A DNA stretch of 64,000 bases. Source: Pyxicephalus adspersus (lineage: Eukaryota; Chordata; Amphibia; Anura; Pyxicephalidae). The stretch is taken from positions 35,203,482-35,267,481 of the forward strand of contig NC_092859.1 of assembly GCF_032062135.1 (NCBI RefSeq). Direction: 5' to 3'. Positions 38,050 through 49,669 of the stretch are shown piece after piece. The translations under genes were made by a program, and so were the position numbers. Positions within the stretch are counted from its first letter, which is position 1; every line of letters starts with the position of its first letter. Below the pieces are notes generated by a model. The model had not been told where the DNA came from. It did no database searches and worked only from the letters and a program-made list of their open reading frames with translations.

Positions 38050-39377
38050 GTAGATTTGATCACGAAGCAGAAATAAACCCAGTGATTTTAAACTGTTGAA
38101 CCTAAATTCTGATTGGTGTGGGTGAGCTTTGCCAGAATCGGCACATATGCCCTGCATACTCTTACTTTTTGATGGCCACTCTGCAGCAATTACAAATTCA
38201 GGAACCTGTCACCACTGTATCCCCCAAAGCTGCCATGTTCCCATAACTCCTCAGCGTCCCCGACAATCCTCCTCATCCACCAATGATGGTGTAACTCCCG
38301 CACAACTGTTCGCAGCCTCTGACTCCATACATGGCAGTGCCAATCACAAAGTTGAGATCTATGCAGCATGGTGAGAAAAACAAAATGCCACCAGAGGCCA
38401 GGAAATAGGTTTTTATGCAAAAGATATCTCTTTTACCAAAACCTCCACTTGCTGATGACATTTGGGGATTTAGTTTAGGGCCACTTAAACATATGCCCAC
38501 CTCCCCATAATTCAGTGTTGAATTACACAGCATGGAGTGTTTCCTCCCCTAACAACCCAATGGTATTGCTTCCCACTCATTGATGCTGGATTCATGATTT
38601 TTAAGGAACACAACAGGAAGAAGCAATCTCATTGGCTGATAGTTGTCAGGGATGGAAACACTCCCCACTGTAATGATCCCTACTGTGAAACTTACTATCT
38701 GTTCACTGCAGCTGAATCTCCAAAGAGGTTTTCAGGACTCACAATGGTAGTGTGGGAGAGAAAAGGAGGTAAGATGATTCTGATAGATGTCGCTGAACAA
38801 CAATAAAAGTGTAACTGTATTTTTTACATGTTGTATTCAAACGTTGCTGTCTTTTCCAATAAACCTGTCATTGTACCTATGGACGTTTCCATTTACCACA
38901 TTTATATGCAATGCTAACTACCAGGCTCTGCTGCCAGAACTGAAGTTAATTTTAAGATAAAAATACTTCAATGGCCAGTGGTTTTTAATAATTGGACATT
39001 CTGTCTTAGATAACCTTAAATAAAACAATCTGCTTAGCAACGTACAAGGCTGTGTATCCGCAGCTTTAGAAAACACAAACGTTTATTACCTTTAGATGAA
39101 TATACCAGGATTACACTGGGGAAAATATGAGTTTGTGGTACAGAAAAGTAAATGTAATGAAGGAGCTTTGTGGCCATTGAATGTGAGTTATAAATAGAGG
39201 GGTTAAACTATTTACAAGTATTTCATCTTGAAGTTCCTAAGAAAGAATTAAAGTAATACATGAGAATGCTTTGGGATAAAAAAGCTAGTACAGTCAGAGG
39301 TTTTATGAATCTTCTACAGGTCAAAAGTAGAAGCAGGCCAAAAACAGTAACTAGACCACATATACTGGATTAATAAC
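38050..39377. other. Intron sequence with no recognised element
   Basis: Slightly less AT-rich near 38170-38780, which produces several 80-residue open frames on both strands. None has splice context or recognisable protein features. Confidence 0.4.
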
Positions 39378-39379
39378 TA

Positions 39380-39793
39380 CCCTGTTTCCCCTATAATAAG
39401 GCACTGTCTTATATTTTTTGAAATGCCAAAATATGCCCTAGGTCTTATTTTCAGGGGGATGTCTTATTTTTCCATGATGTGCCATTGATTGTCCCCTTTC
39501 TGATCACTCATGTGCCATTGATTGTCCCCTTCTGATCACTGACTCACTTTTTTTTGGCTTCTATGGCCGGGTAACAGACTCTGTTAGGGCAGGGATCAGC
39601 AGCTTGCTTGTCCTTTGAAGTTACTTTCAGTTTCACTCTGCACCGCAGCCAGTATCGAGGAGTCACACAGAGGCACACAGTATCAGGTATCGGAGGATGT
39701 CTTATTTGCGGGGGGTGCTTTATTTTAATTGTTTGAGCAAAAATCGGGGGGTGGCTTTTTTGATGGGGATGCCTTATCATCGGGGAAACACGG
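39380..39793. mobile_element. Tc1/mariner-like MITE with CCGTGTTTCCCC ends
   Basis: Left end CCCTGTTTCCCCTATAATAA and right-end complement CCGTGTTTCCCCGATGATAA form the inverted repeats. TA flanks both ends (39378-39379 and 39794-39795), the target duplication of Tc1/mariner elements. Subterminal TCTTATTTT words recur. The interior carries a ~32-bp tandem duplication at 39476-39540 (two units of TGTGCCATTGATTGTCCCC). Confidence 0.7.
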
Positions 39794-40428
39794 TAGGTCG
39801 GGTAGGCCATATTAGTAAATAGGCAGCATAGGCAACAATATAAAGCTATGCGGCCAATATTAGTAAATAGTGCATATAGATGAGGTTACTAAGATGCACA
39901 AGTCAAGTTACAAGAATGCCAATTAGAAACAGCATTCTAAGCCAGGGAGGGTATTATTGCCATGTATTGCCATGTCCACCTTGTGAACATGCCTACCACT
40001 AGTACTAGTGTTACAGAGTTTTTTCACTACCAGTAGGGTTACCATCTGGCTTGTAAGTTACCAGCCTCATCAGTAAAAATTGCCAATATTATCAGCATAA
40101 TGCCAGCCATTTTCTCAAAAATGGTGGCAAGTCTCCCAGCCAGTCATTGGCATGGATGGTGAGGGAACACTGAAACAAGATGTGCTGCATTAATGTTATC
40201 TAAGATACAAGACCTGACTGTACTGCCCAGCCCTTGTGTCTGGATCATAGCACTGGATGAACAAAATTACAAATCCCCTGAAAGGGAAAATGTTAACATA
40301 TATTTATCATGCAAATAACAATAATGAAACTAATGCAACTAGGAAGTTAGACCGCTTACACCAGTAAATTACATGCCTCTGGACACATTTTCATGTACCA
40401 TCCAATTATTTTAACTTATTATCTTATA

Positions 40429-40919
40429 CAGGTAGTCCCAGAGTTAAGGACATCTGACATATGGACAGCTCCTAGATACCAACAGGGCTTCCCCGCTTTC
40501 TCCTGTGCAGGACAGAGGCTTGATGGGGGGAGGGGGCAGTTTGCATAACTTGCAGAATAAGAAATCTTTTGCTAAACATAGCTGATGTTAACATAGGTGA
40601 TCTTAAGAGCTGAGCTCATCTGTAACATCTTTAATGACCAAGACAAACTCTGCAGCAGTTTATTTTTGCATTTCAAAGCACAGCTTGCTCCAGAAGTTAA
40701 TGAATCTCTAGGCTCCATAAGGTTTTTTTTTTTTTTTTTGCTTTGTTTGTGCTTAACTCACAGTGAGGATTTTATACAGTAACTGACACCACAATGCCTA
40801 ATAATATGTTGAGACAAACATCTGTCCTAATTGCATTCATTAAAATAATGTACCTGTTCCGACTTACATACAAAAAAAACCTACAGTCCCTATCTCGTAT
40901 GTAACCCGGGGACTACCTG
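40429..40919. mobile_element. TA-flanked MITE with CAGGTAGTCCC ends
   Basis: Left end CAGGTAGTCCCAGAGTTA; right-end complement CAGGTAGTCCCCGGGTTA. TA flanks both ends (40427-40428, 40920-40921), pointing to a Tc1/mariner-type origin. Length 491 bp with an internal T run near 40722-40740. The 61-residue open frame inside is by chance. Confidence 0.75.
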
Positions 40920-41975
40920 TATTACCTATACCTACCCTAACAAAACCAAAAACTTTACATGTATGGTCATTACTATATATATACAAGGACCAACAAAACC
41001 TGATGTCTTGACTGAAAATCTGATATGGCTAGTGGCACGTTGGGCCCTATTTATAAAAGAAAAAAAAAGCTTTTGCTGTTTATATAAGCCAATCAGAATC
41101 TACATCTTATTTCTCTATAAGAATAATTTTACCTTTTGATGAGTACTAAAAATTCCAAGGAGGCTGCATTGCATTACCTTGAAATTCTAAATGTCACAGA
41201 TTTTTAGCTTGCTGTAGATCATATCAACTCATGCATTTGAAATATTACTTCTCTAATTTAATTACTATGGCCAATTTAATATCCGGTTTTTGATTGGCTG
41301 CCAAGCAAATAACAACAGCCAATCATAATGCCAGTCATTTCCCACAGAGTAGCAACCATAAGTGCAAGCTTTGAATGGCTTTAATTTGCAGACCTCGGGC
41401 AATGCTGTATGGGCTCCCTGCCAAACGCTGCCAGTTTCTACTGTGTCAGCAAATTTCATGGACGAATGACAGCATACAGTGCATTCTGGAAATTGATTCA
41501 ACAGTGAACTGTCTACATTGATAAGTACTGACAGTCATAGAATAATGAAGCAGTTTGAATACCTTTCTGTGCCATCTCCATTCATATTTTGTCTTAAAGA
41601 TTATACAGATTTTAGCTTCTGCAATATTCACTGCAGGTTAAACATTGGTGATCAGTTATTCCCAGACCAGTAAAGATGGAAGTATTTAATTATTAGACAT
41701 ACAGCCCATCTCCAGCTTTGACCCCACCTTCCCTATTCTGCCCTGCACCTCACCCTGCTACTATTTTTTTTTTATTTTTGTATATCCTACCCTAATTCTC
41801 AATGTCTATTCATTATTTCCATGCATTTGTTTAGCGCCATCATGTTACAAACCATCCCGGTGGAAGAGGCCAATCAAGGTACAGTAAAGGCCAACTGCTC
41901 CAAGCATTAAAATTGCTTTACAAAACATTTTGATTTCTAAAGAGCTTTTTTGTTAATCAAAAAAATATATACATA

Positions 41976-42112
41976 CAGTGTTCTCCCCACCCCCTTTTAG
42001 CTGGGCGCACCACCTGGCATTTTTCAGTAACCACCCGTCTCTTTTTAGGTGGTTACTGAAGAGTTGGGTCACCGCCCACCAACAGCTTCTTCCCACCCAG
42101 CTTTCCAATGTT

Positions 42113-42114
<2 letters not shown>
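41976..42114 (+). mobile_element. Hairpin-bearing repeat, copy 1
   Basis: Begins CAGTGTTCTCCCCACCCCCT and contains GGGCGCACCACCTGGCATTT. A perfect 13-bp inverted repeat, TTCAGTAACCACC (42023-42035) and GGTGGTTACTGAA (42048-42060), encloses a 12-base loop. The element runs directly into the microsatellite at 42115. A second copy in the opposite orientation lies at 44685-44820. Confidence 0.65.
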
Positions 42115-42185
<71 letters not shown>

Positions 42186-42193
42186 TGTGTGTA
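42115..42193. repeat. Compound (AT)n(GT)n microsatellite
   Basis: About 15 AT units pass into about 24 GT units with an ATG break near 42179. Two overlapping open frames with Tyr-Ile and Cys-Val runs are artefacts. Confidence 0.97.
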
Positions 42194-42648
42194 TTAGCTA
42201 CAGGGCTCCCTGTCCCTCTTTAATTCATACAGGACAATGTGCCTCTTTAAAAGGTCCTTTCAGGATATATCTGCATTAATTTGACCCTGACATAGCACAA
42301 TGTAACAATATTACTTTATTTTAAATAAAAAGCTCACATTAAGTTCTAGGCATGTAACTTTGCCCAGAGTTAGATGATGTCATCAGTCTGCTGCATGCAG
42401 GAGGAACCATAACCTCAGTCTTTATAACATGAAAAACTATGTATGGGACAAGGCCGGCTTTAAACACATTCTATTATTTGTTAATGTGCACGAATAAAAA
42501 AACAAAAAGTAAAGTTAAATGTATTTTTCTCTTATCAGCTTGATAACTGTAAAAGGAAAGCTCTGCAGCACAATAATGTGAACTCAGTGAACCATTTGCG
42601 GGGTGAGGCAGAGTGGTCAGCTACAATCTCTTACTATCTCTTACTCTT

Positions 42649-43073
42649 AAGGTGCGTACACACTTCCAATTTTTATCGTTCCAATCGAACGACGAACGAT
42701 CGATTGGGCAAAAAATCGTTCGTAAAAAAGTAACCAACGACGCCGACAAACGAGGAAAGTCGCTGGAAACGAACGACCGGACCGACGGATTGGATTGGAC
42801 GACGATCGTTGAACATCGTTCGTGTGTACGGTCGTTCGTTGATCGTCCATGTTCAGAGCATGCGTGATGAACGAACGTCCGTTCACTTTCCTGTCGTGCA
42901 CATAGTTCCTCTATCGCTCAAACGATCGTATCTATTGTGTGTACAATATCTACGAACGATCGTGTCGTTACCTCTATGTGCAGGATCGGTGCTATACGAT
43001 CGTTCGTATATATCGTGCATGAACGTTCGTCGTTCGTTTTCCAACGATAATAATTGGAAGTGTGTACGTAGCT
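42649..43073. mobile_element. CG-rich MITE with 8-bp target duplication (hAT-like)
   Basis: Left terminus AAGGTGCGTACACACTTCCA and right-terminus complement AGCTACGTACACACTTCCAA give inverted repeats of about 30 bases. TTACTCTT is present at 42641-42648 and 43074-43081, an 8-bp duplication typical of hAT elements. The 425-bp interior is saturated with ACGATCGT/CGTTCGT-type words and so is far richer in CpG than its surroundings. Open frames of 76-114 residues on both strands come from this symmetric sequence. Confidence 0.85.
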
Positions 43074-43269
43074 TTACTCTTCATACCAGGAGCTGCATGG
43101 CGGGGAGAAGGCTCGAGGTGTTGGTGTATCTGCCTTACCCAAATCCACAGTGACACGCTCTGTTTCAAGATGCTGCTAATTACTGAGGAAACGGTATTCC
43201 CAGCTGACACTACGTGCTAAGACTCTTTGATAGCCCTACTTAACATACAGAACAGATATTTCACAAGCC

Positions 43270-43300
43270 TTTTAACTGCCGTACCACGGTACAGTTAAAA
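43270..43300. repeat. Short hairpin
   Basis: TTTTAACTGCCGT, loop ACC, ACGG, a TA bulge, then CAGTTAAAA: a 13-bp stem with one bulge. Function unknown; it may be a relic of a palindromic element. Confidence 0.5.
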
Positions 43301-43309
43301 ATCAAAGCG

Positions 43310-44680
43310 CAAGCATCATCCACTTAAGCTAATCAACTTTCATAAGATAAATGTACAGAAAAAAAAGAACCTGCAAAGAATGCATTTTTAATTATCCCAC
43401 AAGGTCATTTAGTTCTTCAAAGTTTTAGAAGATGCGCTATGGGTTTTTGCATGGCCTTGACAATGCTTGTAAAGATGAGATCAACATTAAAGTTATTAAT
43501 GATTCCAAAAATTCTGAAAATGTAAGATTCAAGCTCCAAGGCATTGCAATGTGCAAAAGCTCTGTACACCCAAAGTATTTCAAGTTCTATAGGTTAATTC
43601 ACAAGGAGGACCTGCACTGTGGGAGTTGTGCCCAAGAAAGAGCAGGAGAGGGCAAGGGCTGGTTAACAGCAGGGCTGCCATCAAAATTTCTGGCCCCATA
43701 CTAAACTTTCTGGGACCCCTTCCCCAATATGTAAAAGTTCCAGCATTGCAAAAGACAAACTCTTTTGATCAGATACCCCTTGCCCTCCTTCCCTCATGGC
43801 GGCCCTACCCACCAGTTTTGCCTGTAGTTTCCCTGCAGCTGATCTTTACCACTTTTACTATTACCATGCTTAGCTCTGTGGCCATCCTGGTTAAGGAACC
43901 GAGCCCATACACACCAAATAAATTACACTAAAGCCCTAGATACCAGACATCCAACAAGAAGACTTTTTTTCAGATTATAACTAAAATCAATTACAGAGAA
44001 TCACAGAAAATTGCCAGGACAAAATACTGTACTATTCACTCGCTTTGGTATTTTAGGAACTTAATTAATAATATAATTTAGCCGAAGGGAATGAAATAAA
44101 GTAGGGAAAATACAGCCCAAGGGAAAAAAATGTGTGTTAATTGTGCCTAATTACCAAAATGACAGCTTACATGAAGTACATTAGTTATGTTCAGCGCTCT
44201 GACTCATAATAAATGCATGTAGCTAAGAATACAAGAAAAGGAACTTGTTTCATTGAGTATAAAAGTTGTGACAAGGCTTTGAAAGGCTATCTGTAAAAAA
44301 TCTTGTTTCTGAAGAAGTCCAAATGTTTTATTGCCCGTATGACTGGAATCAGAAGGTCAATGTTTAGACAAATACTTGCTGTGGGTCCGATAAGTTAGTA
44401 CAATAGTGATGGTTGTATTGTATCTGTTGAGATAGTCACTAGTAGGTGTTGCTACAACAATGTAAAATTGCAAGAAAGGAAGAAGCCCTTTGTATCTTCA
44501 AGTGGTTGGGGAGTAGAGGCACTGGAAGGACCCTTGCGGGGCAAACTAAAAAGTTCACATAAAGCCCAAAACTTTCTTTTTTTAGCAAGCCCTACCTGAA
44601 TTACAAAAAAATAGAAAAGCTCTAACTACAAAGCTTATTTCCTTTCCAATGCAGTCCCAGTGCACAACCCAGATATTTGT
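43310..44680. other. Intron sequence with no recognised element
   Basis: No exon or repeat family supported. Two overlapping plus-strand frames at 43432-43931 have no splice context and no recognisable features. Confidence 0.4.
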
Positions 44681-44684
44681 TTAA

Positions 44685-44820
44685 ACTGGAGAAACTGTAG
44701 GCAGGTGGTGGCCCCTGTATTGTCACCCAAGTCATCAGTAACCACCCAAAAAACAGCCGGGTGATTACTGAAAAGTGCAGGGTGGTGCGCCAAGCTAAAA
44801 GGGGCTGGGGAGAAAACTGA
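44685..44820 (-). mobile_element. Hairpin-bearing repeat, copy 2
   Basis: The complement of CAGTTTTCTCCCCAGCCCCT lies at the right end. TCAGTAACCACCC (44735-44747) and GGGTGATTACTGA (44759-44771) repeat the hairpin of the 41976 copy with one mismatch. GCACCACCCTGCACTTTTCA also matches in order on the minus strand. Confidence 0.65.
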
Positions 44821-46690
44821 GTCTCAAATAGTAATATTGATTTACAGTACGTTCTTAGATTTCTGGTGTGATTCAACTTGCCGGACATCGCTTTTCAGAT
44901 CGCATTGCAGTGATGTAAGAAGTGGCACTGATGTCAATAATTCAATGCTTATTTCTGCATAACTAAGTACTTCAAGTGGAACAGGTGAAGATAAAGAGAA
45001 CCATTTGAACCACATAACTGGGTAAAAGACAGATGGAAACAGTTAGGTAGCCCCTGGGGGTAAGTGGAGCTGGGAAGGGGACTGAAGCTGAAGTTGGCCT
45101 TGAACCGAACCCTTTTTCTCCATACTACATTTACCTACCCTCTGTCATTGTTCCATTCATCTGCCAGGACAGAAGATAAGTAGCTCTCTGAAAGTGTGGT
45201 ACAATTGTAAAGGACAAGTAAAATAGGAGAATATACTAATACTACTCTTCTACTAAAAACAAAATTTCAACAAAGTGGTAGTCAACCCTACGTCTAGACT
45301 AGTAGTACATAAGGTTGGTTTGGGCTCTGTGACAGCCACTTGTCCAGCTTGCAGATTTCATTGTGTCTCTGCCAGGAAGCAGAGTGCAGGTTGGGACTCG
45401 AGACTTTATTTCCAAAAATAAATAACAAAAAAGTACAAAGCATCTTGCTGTGTAAACTCACATGACTAAGAAAACAGCTATGTGATTCTGGTATGAGGAA
45501 TCTTATTCTTTCTTTGCTAAGCTTCCAGGTGACATTAACAAAGGTTTCAATTTTCTATAAATAAAGCAGCATCGTTTTATTATTTATAGAAAGCTGTCTT
45601 ATGATCTGACAAACAGGTGCCCAAATAATACAAAATTAAACATGAACATATGAAAGAATGTACAGTAAATAATGCCAACAGAAGGGAACAACCAAAATAT
45701 TCATACACGATGGGAAATGAAAGTAGATGTAACCCAATCAGTAAAATCTTATAAAAGCTTTAATGTGTTAATGTCCTTTCAAAAATAATTTTGCATTTCT
45801 TAAAAAATTATCTCTTCTAAAAAATTGTCTGCAGTGCAGGTCCTTGTTCAGGTTCTTTTTTATACAGTGACAATGCTCTGTCCCCCGTGCCCCCCAGTTG
45901 CGATCCAGTGTTGGAACCAAAGCTTCCAATGGAGGCTACCATCAAGAAACTTGCTCTGAGTAATGACATATTGCCATTGCTATGTGCATTTAGACAGAAA
46001 GTGGGTAAAATGTAGCTGCAGGAATTCTGCTACATTGAGATGCTACACAAAAAGAAAAAAAGAAAGGTAAAAACAAGTATGCAACTTTGCTTTAGCAGAC
46101 TAAGTTCAGTTTGGGTTTGGATTTACCTTAACCCCCCTCAATTTACCCTGCCTCTAGAGTGCAGATTTACTCAATATTTTATGACCACAATCACAAACAG
46201 CCACAACACTTGTTAGAAGTGTTCCACACAAGGGACAAAAAAAACAAGTGACAAAACGTATTATGTCAGTTTGCTAGATGTGATATGATTGACAATGCTT
46301 CAGTGAATCTAAGGCCCCCAGTCTGTGAACAGAGAGGAAGGCTAGGAAGCATATTGTATTAGTTCACTCATATAACTCATGACAAAGAATAATATTTCCT
46401 ATGTTTTTTTAGAGATCTGAATGTTAAATTCTATGGTGCAAAATGTAAAAAAAAAAAAATATTTTGGGGTACCTACTGCACCTCCTACTTATATAGTACA
46501 CAGTGATGACAGGTAAGTAGATAAAAAGTGGGACTATAGCAGCTGAAATTTCTCTACTTAGCAGGATTTCATTCTTAACGGCCCTTTGAACAACTATCAA
46601 CTATTTTCTAATATCATTTTTACATAAAAAAAAATAAATTTCCTGTTTCCACTCTAACTTTTGAACAGATGACATCACATTTACATCAAA
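44821..46690. other. Intron sequence with no recognised element
   Basis: A/T runs only; no exon or repeat family supported. Confidence 0.4.
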
Positions 46691-46700
46691 TACACTTTTT

Positions 46701-46771
46701 GTTGGATCACCCAAGTTCTCCCATAATAGCCTATCTTTTCCTGTCTTGGAGAGCTTTAATAAATCAAGCCC
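46701..46771. mobile_element. Palindromic MITE family A, half copy
   Basis: Only the right arm is present: GTTGGATCACCCAAGTTCTC, CTATCTTTTCCTGTCTTGGA and GAGCTTTAATAAATCAAGCC. The left arm is not detectable upstream. Confidence 0.7.
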
Positions 46772-47389
46772 ACCTCCGCTATGACAAAATAAGGCTGGAC
46801 GATGTAGTTTGGCCAGCATTGCCCATTTAAGTCATTTAACATTTATTTTCTGATTTAAACAAACAAAAATTATAGGTGTTCTATTTTAATTGATGCCCTG
46901 GTAATATACCTATCCTTACCAATCTGAATAATCCATCTCTGTATGTAAACAGTAATTTTCACATTTTATGAAAAGGATAAGACAAACTTTCATTTAAAAC
47001 CCTAATTTATGAGGAAGCCATGTGGGAACTCCACAATCCTTCATTGTACATCTGCTCACAAAAGTAAAATCTTGCTCACACTCACAAATTTTTGCCATTG
47101 ACAATTAATCACATTTGACAATTTATCAAACAATCAAGGCAAAATAAAAAGAGTTACATTTAATCAGAATTGTGTATGTCATTCTAAAATGCCAACAAGC
47201 CAAAACTGAAAAAAATCTCACAATGCAGAGTATTTAAGGAGCCTGTTTTACCAGTGATATCATTTAGTATTTTTTTTTATTCGGGAGGTGGGAGCCCCAT
47301 GGATAAGCAGACCTTGCATTTTTATGTAGGATCTAATTTAAGAATATTGTATATGCAGTAGATGTGAGACTATCCATGCTATAGCCTAA

Positions 47390-47720
47390 ACTTCACTGCA
47401 GAGATTTCACCCACCGGCATCCTTTCAAGAATAAAAAACCAAACGGAAATTCAGAATTGTCTTCTTCTGTTGTTGTAGGGGCAAGTGAAGTTCATAACGA
47501 AACCCTTTAAACGACTTTCCAGACCACAGCAGAGGAGGCTGTAAAAGTGCTCTCAACAAAGTGGTTTTCCTTTCCCTAACCCTGCCAACTAAGGGTGTAG
47601 TTTATTGCACCTGACATTGTGGTCTGAAAGGTGGTTTTGTTCTCCGAGAAACTGTGTTCCACCCAATTCCGGAGCTAAAACTACACGATGAGTATATTTT
47701 GACTGTGAAACGCCTTAAGT
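47390..47720. other. Candidate conserved non-coding block
   Basis: Unique sequence with TTTCACCCACCGGCATCCTT, AAGTGAAGTTCATAACGAAA, CTGACATTGTGGTCTGAAAG and AATTCCGGAGCTAAAACTAC. No coding frame. Inference only. Confidence 0.22.
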
Positions 47721-48093
47721 TCATAAGATATAACGTACACTGAAAATGAACTGATTGAATGACTTGCTTTTTTTAATCAAATGTCTGCTGGAATAGCAAA
47801 GAACAAAGTAATCTGGACCTAGGAATCTGCTTTTTAAATTTTCCAACGTACGCAACCTCTAACAATGAACTTGTCTTTTTTGGGTTCATTTTGGTCTATT
47901 AAACAAACCACTTACAGAATTGTGCAAGGTCTGTTTGCTAGGTAAAAAAAATGCCTGCCTAGCTAGAAAACGTTTGAGCTAACTAAGTGCTATCTACCTG
48001 TTACCATGTTAGGAAATGCTCATCTTTACTCCGACTCCATCATTGACCTGTGCACCGTCGTGGTAAACACTGTCTGTTCTGTCCAGGAACGTC

Positions 48094-48660
48094 AATTGCT
48101 GCAGCCAGGAGAACTGGGATACCAGCAGCCCCTGCTTCCCTTTAGCTTAGCAGCCTGATGGATTTATGGCATCCCCAGCATCCATTGTTAGGCTGTGCAC
48201 AGCTGAAGGGGATTCTAGAGGCTGATCAGCTCCTGATTCAGTCCTGCACTGCTATTGGCTGCTGGGACTTTAAAACCTCTCTGCTCCCAGTCATCAGTGC
48301 CTGTTGTAGCGTTTAGCTTGGCTAATATGTGCTGCCTGGACCGGCCTTTGCCTGTGACCCCGACTATGATCTCTGCTCTGAATTTTGGACTTGGCTCTGT
48401 TGGAATCCTGGTACTGCTATCTGTGGGCTCCTGGCTTGCTGCCAGGCCATACCCAGACACCATCCCTTGCGCAGTAATTCCTGGGGGCAACTGAGTGCTG
48501 GGAGACTCGGGGCTGCTATAGGTGAAGACGGCGCTGTTAGATTGCGGGACTGGTGTCTGGTGGGGACTAGTGCTGACCAGGGCCTTAAGACATTGTTCTT
48601 AGTTATCTCTGAGGACCACAACTCTTTATTTTTTGGAGAATAGCAGGGAAGGGGTGAGTT
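48094..48660 (+). mobile_element. LTR-like repeat, longer copy
   Basis: A block clearly less AT-rich than its surroundings, with CAGCAGCCCCTGCTTCCCTT, GGCATCCCCAGCATCCATTG, a TATA-like CTTTAAAACCTC at ~48269, and a run of CTG/GAC words (GGACCGGCCTTTGCCTGTGA, CCCCGACTATGATCTCTGCT) that I associate with frog LTRs. The first ~120 bases recur at 59445-59555. No paired LTR, primer-binding site or gag/pol was found, so it may be a solo LTR or another repeat. The 79-104-residue frames on both strands are non-coding. Confidence 0.4.
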
Positions 48661-49009
48661 CTGTTGTCTTAATACATTGGGTTAGACTGGCAAAGGTCTA
48701 ATTTCTCTGCACTTTTTTTGGTTTAGAGTTTAGCTTTTAAATCCACAGCTCAGATTGGTCACCCTCAGGACCTGAGCAATGTCAGGGATTCTGCAGTCTC
48801 ACAAAGGTGTCATTGCTCTTCTTGCACTAACCATACAAGAGGGATGAGTGGATCAGAAGAATTTTGACATCTTTCAGCTGGTGAGGGAGCTATTATATAA
48901 TCATTTCAGCAGTGAATTTAGATGTTTGCATGGCATTTAATAAAAACAAGCAGCTGTTTTCCTAGTCTGCACGACCGTATGAGTATAGCCCTTAAACTCT
49001 TGGTTTGTT

Positions 49010-49660
49010 ATATAGTAATCTTTTAATTGTATGGAGTTGTAAGGGATTAATTAGGTCCTCCAGCGTCTCTAATTGCAGACAGCAGCTTCTCAGGCAGTGC
49101 TTCTGTCTTAAATAATTTAAACTGCCCGGCTCTCAGTTTACCGTTTTCCTCAGATGTCAAATGGTAATGAAGGTGGATTTTGCATGGAAGTTAGAGGCTG
49201 TCCTCAACCTGCTAGAGGCAGGAACTAAGAAAAAAAAATAAAAGGAATCATTCATTTCAGGAGTCTAGCACACACATATATATTTAATAAAAAAATTACA
49301 ATTACGAGCGGCGCTCGGTCGGGCGCCAGCAGGTTGAATTGGTGAAATGTCTCTAATTAGCACTTAATTAACCAATCAACCCATATTTAACTGTCACCAG
49401 GGGGCTACTGCATTGTTGGGTGGATATTATTACTAGTATTTCATCTTAAAAACTAGGCCAGGACTGGAAAGTAAACACATTTTACTTTATGGTTAGCGGG
49501 GAAGAAAGTCCACTAATAAAATTTTAATTAAACGATGAATATACATCGTCAAGTTAATTAGTAGAATCTGTTATATGTTGTGTGCAGTATAAAAATAAAT
49601 TATATCATGCAGTATTGCCTGCTTGTAGAAATGCCAGGTGCCTGGCTGTGTCTGGTTTTA
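49010..49660. other. Candidate conserved non-coding block
   Basis: Unique sequence dense in homeodomain-type words: GGGATTAATTAGGTCC, TCTCTAATTGCAGAC, TCTAATTAGCACTTAATTAA, CCAATCAACCC, TTTTAATTAAACGATG and AAGTTAATTAGTAG. A CG-rich patch (GAGCGGCGCTCGGTCGGGCG at ~49304) stands out in AT-rich intron. No frame, no transposon ends. The strongest of the candidate regulatory blocks, still inference. Confidence 0.35.
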
Positions 49661-49669
49661 AAGCCTACC

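Noticed and set aside
38129..38806. Cluster of 76-89-residue frames on both strands
   Set aside because: Local composition is less AT-rich, which lengthens chance frames; no splice sites or recognisable motifs found.
42049..42279. Frames with Tyr-Ile and Cys-Val runs
   Set aside because: Direct translation of the (AT)n(GT)n microsatellite.
42613..43210. Four overlapping frames of 72-114 residues
   Set aside because: They come from the symmetric, CG-rich MITE at 42649-43073.
48215..48643. Four frames of 79-104 residues in a GC-richer block
   Set aside because: The block behaves as an LTR-like repeat with a second copy at 59445; frames on both strands are not conserved between the copies.
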